Positions 25,596 through 34,986 are shown, counted from the stretch's first letter. The stretch is 44,524 nucleotides of DNA from Deltaproteobacteria bacterium (GCA_016875405.1 VGRJ01000027.1:1-44524), one strand, 5' to 3'. The notes: a model not told the origin generated them from the sequence alone. A program made the numbers and translations.

Positions 25596-25629
25596 CGGGC
25601 GAGACGGTAGCCCAGCAGTGTCGCGGAAG

Positions 25630-26910
25630 CTACCGTTGGCTGCGCCGGAGCTTACGCAGCAAGCGGGCCCGCCGGAGCGCGCTATCCGCGGGCACCTCGC
25701 TCGTCCCCCGCTCGACCTGCTCGAGGGCCCGGGCTGGATCGCGCAGGTGGTGCTCGTAATGCTTGGCGAGCGCGAGGCGCGCGTCGGGGTCCTCGGCCCG
25801 AGCAAGCAGCGCCTCGAGATCGGCGACCGAGCCCCGACGATCACCGCGCGATCGGGCGATCGCGGCGCGCGTTCGAAGCGCCTCCGACGCGTCATCCTCC
25901 GCCGTGGTCGATAGAAGCACCACCCGGTGGCGCTCGGCCTCCTCGCTCGAGACGGCGCGCTCCACCGCGCGGTCGGCGAACGCCTTTGCCCACTCGAGAT
26001 CACCGGCGCGCTTCATGACGCGCGCGATTCGGCTGAGGTCGCTCGTGTTCGTCGGCCGCTCGCCCTCGAGCGCGTCGACCTCGCGCCCGTAGTGCGCCAG
26101 GAGCGCGATCAAGCTCCTGACATCGTGGCGATTGTGGACGAGGACCTCGCCGAGCGGCCCTTCGTCACCCGAGAACAGGTAACCCGCGTAGCGCAGCGCG
26201 ACCTCCTCCCCCGAGATGTCAGGCCCTCGCTCGTGCGCGAGCACGCGACGCTCGACCACTCCGAGCGACATCCGAAAGCGCTTCCGATCATGCACGCGCC
26301 GCGCGACGTGGAGGAGGTCGAGGTGCGGGCGCGACGGCCAGGGTCCCACCCGCGCGAGCACCGAACGAGCCGCGAGGAGCGGCAGATCGAACGACTTGCC
26401 GTTGTAGCTCACGAGGAACCGCGCGGCCTCGATGCGCCTGCGGACGTGCTCGAGCATCGCCGGCTCGTCGTCGAGATCGCGGAGCAGCAGCTGCTCGACG
26501 ACGAAGCCGCGGCGGGACGGGTCGTAGTAGGCGAGGCCGACCAGGAAGGCACGGTTCGCCGCGGCGCCGCCGAGACCGCTCGTCTCGGTGTCGAGGTAGA
26601 GCGCGCCGTCGCCCGCGAGCGTCTCGAACGACGTGTCGAGCGCGAGGCGCGAGACGAGCCGCATGTCGGCGTCGAGCGCGCTGCCAAGCCGCACCTGTCC
26701 GACGCACTCGTCGAGCGACGCGACCTCGACCGAGAGGTGGGTCGCCCCAAGCGCACCGACGTCGGTCACGAGCGAGAGGCTGCCGCTCGCGTCGCCCCAG
26801 GAGGGCGCTGGTACGTCGACGCGCGGCGGCGCGGTCACGATGGCGTCCGCGAGACCGTTCGCGGCGAAGACCGCCTCGCGGCGCCTCAGCTTGCCGAGCA
26901 GCGTGCTCAT
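25630..26910 (-). CDS. MrfB/YprB-like DEDD exonuclease with TPR tail
   Basis: The 426-residue product has an RNase H-fold exonuclease domain. Asp107/Glu109 in LYLDTETSGLGG, Asp175 in SYNGKSFDLPLL and HNRHD (259-263) form the DEDD metal site. The C-terminal about 130 residues are helical repeats resembling TPR. In Bacillus subtilis MrfB works with the helicase MrfA in repair of mitomycin-type DNA damage. The matching helicase here is at 32521-34971, on the other strand. The gene overlaps coaE by four bases (ATGA), so the two are coupled. Confidence 0.88.
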   Translation of the reverse strand: MSTLLGKLRRREAVFAANGLADAIVTAPPRVDVPAPSWGDASGSLSLVTDVGALGATHLSVEVASLDECVGQVRLGSALDADMRLVSRLALDTSFETLAGDGALYLDTETSGLGGAAANRAFLVGLAYYDPSRRGFVVEQLLLRDLDDEPAMLEHVRRRIEAARFLVSYNGKSFDLPLLAARSVLARVGPWPSRPHLDLLHVARRVHDRKRFRMSLGVVERRVLAHERGPDISGEEVALRYAGYLFSGDEGPLGEVLVHNRHDVRSLIALLAHYGREVDALEGERPTNTSDLSRIARVMKRAGDLEWAKAFADRAVERAVSSEEAERHRVVLLSTTAEDDASEALRTRAAIARSRGDRRGSVADLEALLARAEDPDARLALAKHYEHHLRDPARALEQVERGTSEVPADSALRRARLLRKLRRSQR

Positions 26911-27554
26911 GACCCCTCGGAGCTCGCACGACGCGCGTCGTTCGGGGTCGGCGGGGCGTCGCGACGCAGGTCGGCAACCAGCCGGTCCACGGCCGCCATG
27001 AGGTCCTCCACCGTGCCCTCGTTGTCGAGCACGATGTCCGCCGCCGCCACCTTCGCCTCGAGCGGGAGCTGCGCGTCGACCCGCCGATCCGCCTCATCCG
27101 CGTCGATGAGCTCGCGCCTCATCAACCGACGCCGCTGCGCAGCTCTCGAGAGCGCGACCACGACCAATGGACGAAACGCTCGCTGCAGCCCGTTCTCGAC
27201 GAGCAACGCCGCGTCATAGCAAGCAAGCTCGACACCGCGCGCCTCGAGCTCGCCGATCCGTCGCGCCGTCTCGGCCGCGATGCGCGGGTGCAGGATCGCC
27301 TCGAGGCGACGGCGAGCCGCAACATCGGCGAAGACCCGCGCGCCGAGGCGCTTGCGATCGAGCGAGCCGTCGAAGGCGAGGACGTCGCCGAACTCGGCTA
27401 CGACCGCGGCGAGCCCCTCGGAGCCCGGGAGCACGACGTCCCGCGCGACCTCGTCGGCGTCGATCACCGGCACGCCGAGGGCAGAGATGCGACGCGCGAC
27501 CGTGCTCTTGCCCGAAGCGACGCCACCCGTGAGACCGAACACCCGGATCGTCAT
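26907..27554 (-). CDS. coaE: dephospho-CoA kinase
   Basis: The 215-residue enzyme phosphorylates dephospho-CoA, the last step of coenzyme A synthesis. The P-loop GLTGGVASGKST is at the N-terminus, followed by GVPVIDADEVARDVV, LHPRIAAE, VELACYDAALLVENGL and RRELIDADEADRR. The ATG at 27554 precedes the conserved strand; an upstream start would add nine unconserved residues. It overlaps the MrfB-like gene. No other coa genes are nearby. Confidence 0.96.
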   Translation of the reverse strand: MTIRVFGLTGGVASGKSTVARRISALGVPVIDADEVARDVVLPGSEGLAAVVAEFGDVLAFDGSLDRKRLGARVFADVAARRRLEAILHPRIAAETARRIGELEARGVELACYDAALLVENGLQRAFRPLVVVALSRAAQRRRLMRRELIDADEADRRVDAQLPLEAKVAAADIVLDNEGTVEDLMAAVDRLVADLRRDAPPTPNDARRASSEGS

Positions 27555-27617
27555 GCTCGGACGTTCAGTCTTACCCAAACGTTCGCGAAAAACCTAGCGA
27601 TTTGGTACCTCCATCGC

Positions 27618-28463
27618 ATGTGTCGGCTCTTCGGGTTCCGGAGCGTCATCCCAAGCCAGGTCCACCGCTCGCTCCTCGCCGCGGACAACGCGCTCGGCGT
27701 TCAGAGCAACGCCCACCCCGACGGCTGGGGCGTCGCGCACTACGTCGACGGCGCGCCGCACGTCACGCGCGCGCCCTCGACCGCGATGAACGACGCGATC
27801 TTTCAACGGCTGAGCGGCATCGTGGCATCCGAGACGTTGCTCGCTCATGTAAGGAAGGCGACCGTCGGACCAAAGACGGTCCTCAACTGCCACCCGTTCC
27901 AATACGGCAAGTGGGTTTTCGCACACAACGGCGAGGTCCGACGCTTCGAGTCGAAGCGAGGGGACCTGCTCGCCGAAGTAGCCCCCCGTCTACGCCGCTA
28001 CATCCTCGGTGACACCGACAGCGAGGTGCTCTTCTTCATCCTGCTCACCGAGCTCTCCGCGCACGGGCAGCTCTCGAGCCGGCTCGGAGTCGACGAGCTC
28101 TCCGCGGCGATCCGGACGACCGTGAAGAAGGTGCGCGCTCACTGCGACACGCCGGAGGACCCGTCGCTCCTCACGTTCATCATCACCGATGGCGTCTCGA
28201 TGGCGGCGACACAGGGCGGCAAGGAGCTCTTCTTTTCGACCCACAAGTCCCGCTGCGCCGACCGGGACACCTGCCCCCACCTCGCGCCCGAGTGCGAGTC
28301 GGCGACGGCGACCGGTCACGTGAACCACCTGGTGTTCTCGAGCGAGGTCATCCGGGGCGACAACGTCTGGACGGAGCTCGGCGCGGGCGACATCGTCGCC
28401 ATCGACTGGCGCATGCGGCTCACGCGCGCGCACGTCGAGCGACGCACGCTGCCGGTCGATTGA
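27618..28463 (+). CDS. class II glutamine amidotransferase (YafJ-like)
   Basis: The 281-residue protein begins MCRLFGFRS, where Cys2 becomes the N-terminal nucleophile after Met removal, fixing the ATG at 27618. SNAHPDGWG and YGKWVFAHNGEVRRFE are class II amidotransferase motifs. It has no synthetase domain, so like YafJ it may release ammonia for another enzyme or hydrolyse gamma-glutamyl compounds. A Cys-containing segment (RCADRDTCPHLAPECE) precedes the C-terminus. It stands alone, 7 bp from the convergent phosphoribosyltransferase gene. Confidence 0.92.
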   Translation: MCRLFGFRSVIPSQVHRSLLAADNALGVQSNAHPDGWGVAHYVDGAPHVTRAPSTAMNDAIFQRLSGIVASETLLAHVRKATVGPKTVLNCHPFQYGKWVFAHNGEVRRFESKRGDLLAEVAPRLRRYILGDTDSEVLFFILLTELSAHGQLSSRLGVDELSAAIRTTVKKVRAHCDTPEDPSLLTFIITDGVSMAATQGGKELFFSTHKSRCADRDTCPHLAPECESATATGHVNHLVFSSEVIRGDNVWTELGAGDIVAIDWRMRLTRAHVERRTLPVD

Positions 28464-28469
28464 GACTTA

Positions 28470-29813
28470 TCAAGTGGTGACCTGGGCACGCACCTCGCTT
28501 ACGAGGGAAGCGAGCGCGGTCGACGGCGTCACGACCACGAAAGGCTCGTCCGTTGCCTCGAGGCGATGAAGCCTCTCCGGGAGCGCGAGGAGTGAGCGCC
28601 TGGCGTGAGCGCGGAGCTCTTCGAGCCGAGGCCGAGGTGCGAGCCGAACGCCACCCTCGAGCCTGGGCGACAGGAGCCCCTCGGCGCCGTCGGGCACGGG
28701 CTCGGTCGCGAGGGCGAGGACGTCTTCGAGCTCACCGTCGCGCCGCGTCCGGCGATACACCTGATGCGCGCCCGGATAGGTCGCCTTCCCCTCGGCGAAC
28801 TTCGCGATCGAACGACGCAAGCCTCCGCGCGTCCACTCCACGACCTTGTACACGCCACCGAGGGACGGAGCGTCCTTCGAGCAGACGAGCTCGGTCCCGA
28901 CTCCGTAGCTGTCGAACGGCGCCCCGGCGGCTCGAAGCTCCGCGATGGAGTGCTCGTTCAGGTCGCCCGAGGCGAGGATCTTGGTGTGCGTCAAGCCATG
29001 CCGATCGAGGATCGCGCGCACGTCCTTGCTGACGGAGGCGAGATCTCCCGAGTCAATCCGAACGCCCTTCAGCTTCTCTCCGACGACGCGCGCCGCGCGC
29101 TCGGCACCTCGCCGCGTGTCGTACGTGTCGATGAGGAGGATCGTGCTGTCGGGGAAGGTGGCGGCATAATTCGCGAAGGCCTGCTCCTCGTCGTCGTGCG
29201 CCATTGTCCAGCTGTGCGCGGCCGTGCCAAGGACGGGGATGCCATAGCGTCGCCCGGCCTCGACGTTCGACGTCCCGACGAAGCCGACGAGGTACGCCGC
29301 ACGCGCGGCGGTGAGCGCGGCGTCGGGGTGCGTTCGACGAGTGCCGAACTCGAGCACGCCTGCATCCCCGGCGGCACGTACGACGCGCGCAGCCTTCGAG
29401 GCGATCATGGTCGCGTGGTTGACCGCGCTGAGGAGGAAGGTCTCGACGAGCTGCGCCTCGACGATCGAGCCGCTCACCTGAATCATCGGCTCGCCGCCGA
29501 ACACGACCGTGCCCTCCGAGACGGCGCTCACCGAGCCGCGGAACCGGAAGGTTCGCAGGTAGTCGACGAACGCGGGCGTCATCGCGGCCTTCAGCGCCGG
29601 GAGCTCGCGCAAGAAAGCGATGTCGTCGTCCTCGAAGCGCAGCGCCTCGAGGTAGTCGAGCGCCTCTTCGATCCCGCACGCGACGAGGTAGCGCCGCGCC
29701 TTCGGGAGCTTTCGAACGAACAGCTCGAAGGTCGCAGAGGTGTCGGCGAGGCCGCGGTGAAAGTACCCCGCGGCCATCGTGAGCTGGTAGAGGTCGGTCG
29801 CAAGGGCCCGCAT
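28470..29813 (-). CDS. pncB: nicotinate phosphoribosyltransferase
   Basis: The 447-residue enzyme converts nicotinate and PRPP to nicotinate mononucleotide in NAD salvage. It starts [18 protein letters not shown], the family N-terminus, with [40 protein letters not shown] (containing the regulatory His) and the IRLD-like VRIDSGDLA segment. The long open frame above 29813 is antisense to folD and is not coding. Its ATG (29811-29813) and that of folD (29812-29814) share the tetranucleotide CATG. Confidence 0.95.
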   Translation of the reverse strand: MRALATDLYQLTMAAGYFHRGLADTSATFELFVRKLPKARRYLVACGIEEALDYLEALRFEDDDIAFLRELPALKAAMTPAFVDYLRTFRFRGSVSAVSEGTVVFGGEPMIQVSGSIVEAQLVETFLLSAVNHATMIASKAARVVRAAGDAGVLEFGTRRTHPDAALTAARAAYLVGFVGTSNVEAGRRYGIPVLGTAAHSWTMAHDDEEQAFANYAATFPDSTILLIDTYDTRRGAERAARVVGEKLKGVRIDSGDLASVSKDVRAILDRHGLTHTKILASGDLNEHSIAELRAAGAPFDSYGVGTELVCSKDAPSLGGVYKVVEWTRGGLRRSIAKFAEGKATYPGAHQVYRRTRRDGELEDVLALATEPVPDGAEGLLSPRLEGGVRLAPRPRLEELRAHARRSLLALPERLHRLEATDEPFVVVTPSTALASLVSEVRAQVTT

Positions 29814-30720
29814 GCCCCGTGCTATACCCCGTCGCGTGGCACGGATCATCGACGGCAAGGCCCTCGCGGCGACGACGCGTGCGCGGGTCGCAGAGGAGGC
29901 GGCGGCGTTCACACGCGAGCATGGTCGCGCACCGGGGCTCGAGGTCGTCCTCGTCGGAGAAGACCCCGCGAGCGTCGTGTACACCCGCAACAAGGAGAAA
30001 GCGGCCGCCGAGGTTGGGATCCGCGGCGCGCTGCACCGGCTGCCCGCCTCGGCGTCGCAGCGCGAGCTCCTCGAGTTCGTCGCGCGCCTCAACGCTGACG
30101 ACGCGGTCGACGGGATCCTCGTCCAGCTGCCGCTGCCGAAGGGCCTCGACGCCGACGCGATCCTCGACGCCATCGATCCGGCCAAGGACGTCGACGGCTT
30201 CCACCCGCTAAACGCCGGCCTGCTCGCCGTCGGTCGCGGCGGACTTGTGCCCTGCACTCCGAAGGGCTGCCTCGCGCTGCTCGACCACGACCTCGCGACT
30301 GAGGGCGAGCCCCTCGATCTCGCGGGCAAGCACGCGGTCGTCATCGGCCGGAGCAACATCGTCGGCAAGCCGATGGCGCAGCTCCTCCTGGCGCGAAACG
30401 CGACCGTCACCATCGCGCACTCGCGCACGCGCGATTTGCCTGCGCTCTGCCGCGAGGCCGACATCCTCGTCGCGGCGGTCGGGCGCGCCCGCATGGTGCG
30501 CGGCGGCTGGCTCAAGGCCGGCGCTATCGTCCTCGACGTGGGCATCAACCGCGACGCTGACGGGAAGCTCTGCGGCGACGTCGACACGACCGAAGCGCTC
30601 TCGCACGCGGCAGCGGTCACGCCGGTCCCGGGCGGAGTCGGTCCGATGACGATCGCCATGTTGCTCTCGAACACGCTTCTGGCGGCGCGGGCGAGGCTCG
30701 CGGCGAGCGCGGCCCCCTGA
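29812..30720 (+). CDS. folD: bifunctional methylenetetrahydrofolate dehydrogenase/cyclohydrolase
   Basis: The 302-residue FolD interconverts 5,10-methylene- and 10-formyl-tetrahydrofolate. Motifs are [23 protein letters not shown] with the catalytic Tyr/Lys, [28 protein letters not shown] and [14 protein letters not shown]. The start is uncertain: ATG at 29812 or the GTG at 29836, which leads directly into the conserved [11 protein letters not shown]. The ATG would overlap the pncB start codon head to head. Confidence 0.95.
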   Translation: MPRAIPRRVARIIDGKALAATTRARVAEEAAAFTREHGRAPGLEVVLVGEDPASVVYTRNKEKAAAEVGIRGALHRLPASASQRELLEFVARLNADDAVDGILVQLPLPKGLDADAILDAIDPAKDVDGFHPLNAGLLAVGRGGLVPCTPKGCLALLDHDLATEGEPLDLAGKHAVVIGRSNIVGKPMAQLLLARNATVTIAHSRTRDLPALCREADILVAAVGRARMVRGGWLKAGAIVLDVGINRDADGKLCGDVDTTEALSHAAAVTPVPGGVGPMTIAMLLSNTLLAARARLAASAAP

Positions 30721-30722
30721 GC

Positions 30723-30752
30723 GACGGCGAACGGGAGGACGGCGAACGGGAG
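30723..30752. repeat. perfect 15-bp tandem duplication
   Basis: GACGGCGAACGGGAG occurs twice in a row (30723-30737 and 30738-30752), filling the short gap between the convergent folD and lgt stops. It is probably a replication-slippage duplication; no function is evident. Confidence 0.85.
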
Positions 30753-30754
30753 CG

Positions 30755-31684
30755 TCAGCCGGCGGGCTGCGACGCGACCGACAGCTTCGCGCGATGGACG
30801 AGCGCGGCTGCGCCGATGAGGGCGAGGCTGATGAGCTGCGAGGTCGAGAGCCCACCGGCGCCGCCGCGATCGTCGGCGCGCACGAACTCGAGCGCGAAGC
30901 GCGCCGCGCCGTAGAGGCCGAGAAACCAAAGAAAGACCTCACCGTCGTAGCGCTTGCGGCTCTGGAACCAGCCGACGCACACCGCCGCGATCGCGAACGA
31001 CGCGAGCGACTCGTAGACCTGCGCTGGATGGACCGGGAGTGACGGGAGGCTTGGGTGCGCGAGGAGCTTCGCCTTCGCTTGAGCCTCGCTCGCGGGGCTA
31101 TGTCGCGGAAACGCGAGCGCGAGCGCGCCGCCGCTGGGCGAGCCAAAACAGCAGCCCGCGAGGAGGCAGCCGATTCGACCGAAGCCGAGCCCGAGCGCAA
31201 TGCCCGGCCCGGACAGATCCGCCGCCTTCCACACATCGAACCGGTCGCGGCGCAGAAGCCACACCGCGCCTGCGGTCGCGAACACGAGGCCGCCGTAATA
31301 CACGAGCCCACCCGCCCAGAACTCGGCCCAGCGGAAGCACATCCGCTCCGACGGGTGACAGACCCCCTTGGCCGCATCCCAGACGCCGCGGTAGCGCTCG
31401 GACGCGCACGCGGCCTTGCCGATCGGCCAATCGACCTTCGACGGGTCCGTGCAGAGGTGCACGTAGTCCCAGAAATATCCGTCGAAAAGCACGTGGAACA
31501 CGCGCCCGCCGATGACGCCGAGCAGCAGCGACGCGAGCGAGAGGTCGACGATCACGTCGGGGTTCAGCCCGAGGCGGCGCGCGTGGATCACCGCGACCGC
31601 GGTCGCGAAGGTGAAGCCGGTGACGAGGAGGACGAAGTACGCCGGAAACGAGACGTCGAGGAGGTTGAACAGCTCAGGACGCAT
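30755..31684 (-). CDS. lgt: prolipoprotein diacylglyceryl transferase
   Basis: The 309-residue inner-membrane enzyme transfers diacylglyceryl to the lipobox Cys. It has several hydrophobic helices, the GLGFGRIGCLLAGCCFG signature and HPAQVYESLA. About 45 residues with four cysteines (CTDPSKVD to CHPSERMC) are inserted in the second periplasmic loop before FRWAEFWAGGLVYYGG. The ATG at 31684 is 4 nt downstream of lspA's stop, so lspA-lgt form an operon. Together with LspA and Lnt in this window, the whole lipoprotein pathway is present. Confidence 0.96.
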   Translation of the reverse strand: MRPELFNLLDVSFPAYFVLLVTGFTFATAVAVIHARRLGLNPDVIVDLSLASLLLGVIGGRVFHVLFDGYFWDYVHLCTDPSKVDWPIGKAACASERYRGVWDAAKGVCHPSERMCFRWAEFWAGGLVYYGGLVFATAGAVWLLRRDRFDVWKAADLSGPGIALGLGFGRIGCLLAGCCFGSPSGGALALAFPRHSPASEAQAKAKLLAHPSLPSLPVHPAQVYESLASFAIAAVCVGWFQSRKRYDGEVFLWFLGLYGAARFALEFVRADDRGGAGGLSTSQLISLALIGAAALVHRAKLSVASQPAG

Positions 31685-31688
31685 CGGC

Positions 31689-32435
31689 TCAGCGGTCGCC
31701 GCCCAGCGAGGGAGTTCCCTCCGAGGTAGCCGCCGGGGGCGCGGCGGCGTCGACCGGTGGGCCCGCAACCAGCGCAGCGGCATCGCGCGGCGCGGCGCTC
31801 TTCGGAGGTGCCGCCGGCGGCTTCGCCGCGACCTCGCGGGACGTGAACATGTCGACCGCCATGAGCCCGACGCCGACGCAGATCGCGATGTCGGCGACGT
31901 TGAACGTGGGCCAGTGCTTCTCGTCGGCGCCGACTTTCGTGTAGCAGTCGATGAAATCGATGACCCAACCGTAGAGGATACGGTCGACGAGGTTGCCGAG
32001 CGCGCCGCCGAGGACCAGCGGGAGCCCCCACTTCAGGGCGCGCTGCCCGGGGGTGAGCTTTCGGTACAGCGAAAGAATGAACACGATCGCCGCGACCGAG
32101 ACGACGAGGAAGAACGGCCGCCGCAGGGACTCCGCCTCTCCCTGAAGAATGCCCCACGCTCCGCCCTTGTTGGTCGCGAAGATGAGGTTCACGTAGTTCG
32201 GAATCACCTCGATCTTCCGCTCCGCGCGCAGACCGAACCCCGCCTCGAAGTGGTGCTTGATCCACTGCTTGGACGCGACGTCGGCCACCAGATTGACGAC
32301 CGTCACGACGACGAGGAACCCATAGGAGGGCTTCCACGACGGTGCCACAGGCGCCTCGGTCGTGGCGGGCGGCGCCAGTTGAGCCGAAGCCTCAAGGTCC
32401 GTCGTCGCCCCGTCGCTCTGCACTTCGTCGGTCAT
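31689..32435 (-). CDS. lspA: signal peptidase II (lipoprotein)
   Basis: The 248-residue protease cleaves prolipoproteins before the lipidated Cys. The aspartyl catalytic residues are in GNLVDRILYGWVIDFID and FNVADIAICVG. Four hydrophobic helices are present. It is longer than typical LspA (about 165) because of Ala/Pro-rich extensions at both ends: about 35 residues before the first helix and about 50 after the last. The ATG at 32435 is divergent from the helicase gene (85-bp gap). Confidence 0.95.
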   Translation of the reverse strand: MTDEVQSDGATTDLEASAQLAPPATTEAPVAPSWKPSYGFLVVVTVVNLVADVASKQWIKHHFEAGFGLRAERKIEVIPNYVNLIFATNKGGAWGILQGEAESLRRPFFLVVSVAAIVFILSLYRKLTPGQRALKWGLPLVLGGALGNLVDRILYGWVIDFIDCYTKVGADEKHWPTFNVADIAICVGVGLMAVDMFTSREVAAKPPAAPPKSAAPRDAAALVAGPPVDAAAPPAATSEGTPSLGGDR

Positions 32436-32485
32436 GAAAGCGCCTACCAGTACGACATCGCGGGCATCGGGGCAAAGGCACAATC

Positions 32486-32512
32486 TTGCCAAGCACTGAA
32501 CATCCGTATATC
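32486..32512 (+). promoter_or_regulatory. candidate promoter for the MrfA-like helicase
   Basis: TTGCCA (32486-32491, 5 of 6 to the -35 consensus) and TATATC (32507-32512, 4 of 6) are 15 bp apart, slightly short for sigma-70. They end 8 nt before the helicase ATG and lie in the gap shared with lspA. It is suggestive only. Confidence 0.3.
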
Positions 32513-32520
32513 GAACAGGC

Positions 32521-34971
32521 ATGCCCGCTCCACCCTGGGAGATCCGCACCGGGCTCGGCGCCGTCTTGCAGGACTGGCTCGACGGTCCGGTCGGTCGACA
32601 GCTCGTGGCCGACCGATCGTTTCCCGCCGAGGAGGCCGAGTACGGAGACATTCCCCTCGATCTCCACGGGGGGCTCCGCGAAGCCCTCGCGCGCCGTGGC
32701 ATCGAGCGCCTCTACCAACACCAGCTCGAGGCGCTCGCCAGCGCGCGCGGACGCCGTCACACCGTCGTTGCGACACCGACCGCGAGTGGCAAGAGCCTCT
32801 GCTTCAACCTGCCCGTCCTCGACGCTGTCGCGAACGAGCCCGGAGCGACGGCCATCTATCTCTACCCGACGAAGGCCCTGAGCCGGGACCAAGAGGCCTC
32901 GCTCCACGGCCTCTCGCGAGACGCAGGCCTCAGCGTCGCTGCCACCGTCTACGACGGGGATACGCCCGGCGACGCACGCCGCGCCGCGCGCCAGAGCTCG
33001 CGCATCGTGATGACGAACCCCGACATGCTGCACTCGGGCATCCTGCCGCAGCACGCGAGCTGGTCGCGGGTGATGCAGAACCTGCGCTACGTGGTGCTCG
33101 ACGAGCTGCACACCTACCGCGGCGTCTTCGGGTCGCACGTTGCGCACGTGCTCGGACGACTCAAGCGGATCGCAGAGTTTCACGGCGCGTCACCGACGTT
33201 CATCGGCGCGACCGCGACGATTGGAAATCCGGGCGAGCATGCCGCGAGGCTCCTCGGCGTGCCCGCGTCGGAGGTCTCGGTGGTGGCCCGTTCGACGGCG
33301 CCTCGTGGCGAGCGGCGCGTGCTCGTCTACAACCCCCCCGTCGTCAACGCCGAGCTCGGGATGCGCGCGAGCTATCTGAAGAGCGCGGTCAGGCTCGTCG
33401 GCGATCTCGTCGCGGCCCGCGTTCGTACGCTGCTCTTCGGGCAATCCCGCAACGCGATCGAGATCATGGTGAAATACCTGCGCGATCGCTTCGCGTCGCA
33501 GCCGACGTTGGCCGAAGCGATCGTGTCGTATCGAGGCGGATACCTGCCCGACACACGCCGTCGCGTTGAACGAGGCCTGAGGAGCGGTGAGCTCCTCTGC
33601 GTCGTCGCGACCAACGCGCTCGAGCTCGGCATCGACGTCGGAGAGCTCGACGCCGTGGTGTGCGCCGGCTACCCCGGCTCGGTCGCCGAGACCTGGCAAC
33701 GCTTCGGTCGTGCTGGGCGCCGCGGTGAGCCGAGCCTCGCGGTGATGATCGCGTCGAGCGCACCGCTCGATCAGTACCTCGCGTCGCACTCACGACATCT
33801 CGTCGGACAGGCGAAGGCCGACGACGCCGCCACTCCAGGGCGCGTCGGGGCCTTCGAGCACGCGCGGATCGAGCCAGAAAATACAGAGGTTTTGCTCCAG
33901 CACCTGAAGTGCGCCGCCTTCGAGCTGCCCTTCCGAAACGACGAGCCGTACGTCGCGCTCGACACCGACGAGACGAACTCGGCGCTGGGCTACCTCGCCG
34001 ACAACGGCGTCCTCCATCGTGGCCGTGACCGCTTTCACTGGGCGTCGACCGACGCCTTCCCCGCCAACCACGTGTCGCTTCGGCGCATCGGCTGGGACAA
34101 CTTCGTCATCATCGACGTGGCCACTGGCCTCGCCCTCGCCGAGCTCGACTGGCACTCGACCCCGACGATGCTGCACGAGCAGGCGATTTATCAGCACGAG
34201 GGCGAGCAGTACCAGGTCGAGCGCCTCGACTACGAGAACCACAAGGCCTACGTGCGCAAGGTCGTCCCCGACTACTTCACGACGGCGATGCGCCACCAGA
34301 AGATCCGCGTGCTCGAGGAGCGGGCGCAGCTGCCCCTCACCACCGACGAAGGCGAGCACCGCGCGAGCGCGGGCTGGGGCGAGGTCAGCCTCGTCGAGAA
34401 GGTCGTCGGCTACAAGAAGGTGAAGTTTCACACCCACGAGAACGCGGGCTACGGCGACGTTCGGTTGCCGGAGCACGAGATGCACACCACGAGCTTCTGG
34501 CTCACGCTGTCAGAAGAGCTCTGTCGCTCGCTCGGCCGCGCGGTCGCGGTCGAGGGGCTGACCGGCCTCTCCCACGCGCTCGAGCTCGTCTCGACCCTCG
34601 CGCTCATGTGCGATCCACACGACCTCGGGCGGACGCTCGGGGACGCCTCGCCCGAGGAGGGGAGCCCCTCGTTCGAGGCCACCGCCTATCTCTACGACAA
34701 CGTCCCGTGCGGCGTGGGGCTCGCGCAGCGCATCCACGAGCGAGCAGGAGAGCTCCTCGCGCGCGCGGCCGAGCTCGTCACCGGGTGTGCGTGCGATCTC
34801 GGGTGCCCGTCGTGCGTTGGCGCGACCGCGCTCGCATCGAGCGCTTCGCCCGTCGCGGTGCATGTCGCGGCCCCCTCCCCTGTCGTGGACCGCAAGAGCG
34901 CCGCGCTGCGGCTGGTGCTGCAGCTGGGCCTCCTCCGCCGGGAAGGCGAGGCTGGACGCTCGCAGGAATGA
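32521..34971 (+). CDS. MrfA/YprA-like DEAD/DEAH helicase
   Basis: The 816-residue helicase has Walker A TPTASGKS (85-92), DELH (194-197) as motif II, GATATIG as motif III and QRFGRAGRRGE as motif VI. The C-terminal region (VVPDYFTTAMRHQKI onward) matches the MrfA/YprA/DUF1998 type. It ends in a four-Cys cluster (Cys756, 758, 762, 765 in GCACDLGCPSC) expected to bind zinc. In Bacillus MrfA is a 3'-5' translocase working with exonuclease MrfB in repair of DNA damage. A MrfB-like gene is 5.6 kb away. Confidence 0.92.
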   Translation: MPAPPWEIRTGLGAVLQDWLDGPVGRQLVADRSFPAEEAEYGDIPLDLHGGLREALARRGIERLYQHQLEALASARGRRHTVVATPTASGKSLCFNLPVLDAVANEPGATAIYLYPTKALSRDQEASLHGLSRDAGLSVAATVYDGDTPGDARRAARQSSRIVMTNPDMLHSGILPQHASWSRVMQNLRYVVLDELHTYRGVFGSHVAHVLGRLKRIAEFHGASPTFIGATATIGNPGEHAARLLGVPASEVSVVARSTAPRGERRVLVYNPPVVNAELGMRASYLKSAVRLVGDLVAARVRTLLFGQSRNAIEIMVKYLRDRFASQPTLAEAIVSYRGGYLPDTRRRVERGLRSGELLCVVATNALELGIDVGELDAVVCAGYPGSVAETWQRFGRAGRRGEPSLAVMIASSAPLDQYLASHSRHLVGQAKADDAATPGRVGAFEHARIEPENTEVLLQHLKCAAFELPFRNDEPYVALDTDETNSALGYLADNGVLHRGRDRFHWASTDAFPANHVSLRRIGWDNFVIIDVATGLALAELDWHSTPTMLHEQAIYQHEGEQYQVERLDYENHKAYVRKVVPDYFTTAMRHQKIRVLEERAQLPLTTDEGEHRASAGWGEVSLVEKVVGYKKVKFHTHENAGYGDVRLPEHEMHTTSFWLTLSEELCRSLGRAVAVEGLTGLSHALELVSTLALMCDPHDLGRTLGDASPEEGSPSFEATAYLYDNVPCGVGLAQRIHERAGELLARAAELVTGCACDLGCPSCVGATALASSASPVAVHVAAPSPVVDRKSAALRLVLQLGLLRREGEAGRSQE

Positions 34972-34980
34972 TCGTATTCT
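34953..34980 (+). promoter_or_regulatory. candidate promoter close to the IPT/TIG start
   Basis: TGGACG (34953-34958) and TATTCT (34975-34980), each 4 of 6 to consensus with 16-bp spacing, end 6 nt before the ATG at 34987. The gene has no Shine-Dalgarno, so a very short or leaderless transcript is possible. It lies across the helicase stop. Confidence 0.28.
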
Positions 34981-34986
34981 CTGCTC

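Noticed and set aside
28605-30098. Plus-strand open frame opposite pncB
   Set aside because: It overlaps pncB antisense and runs into folD in another frame. The composition is not protein-like.
29814-30929. Upstream extension of the pncB frame on the minus strand
   Set aside because: Antisense to folD; the conserved N-terminus of pncB begins at 29813.
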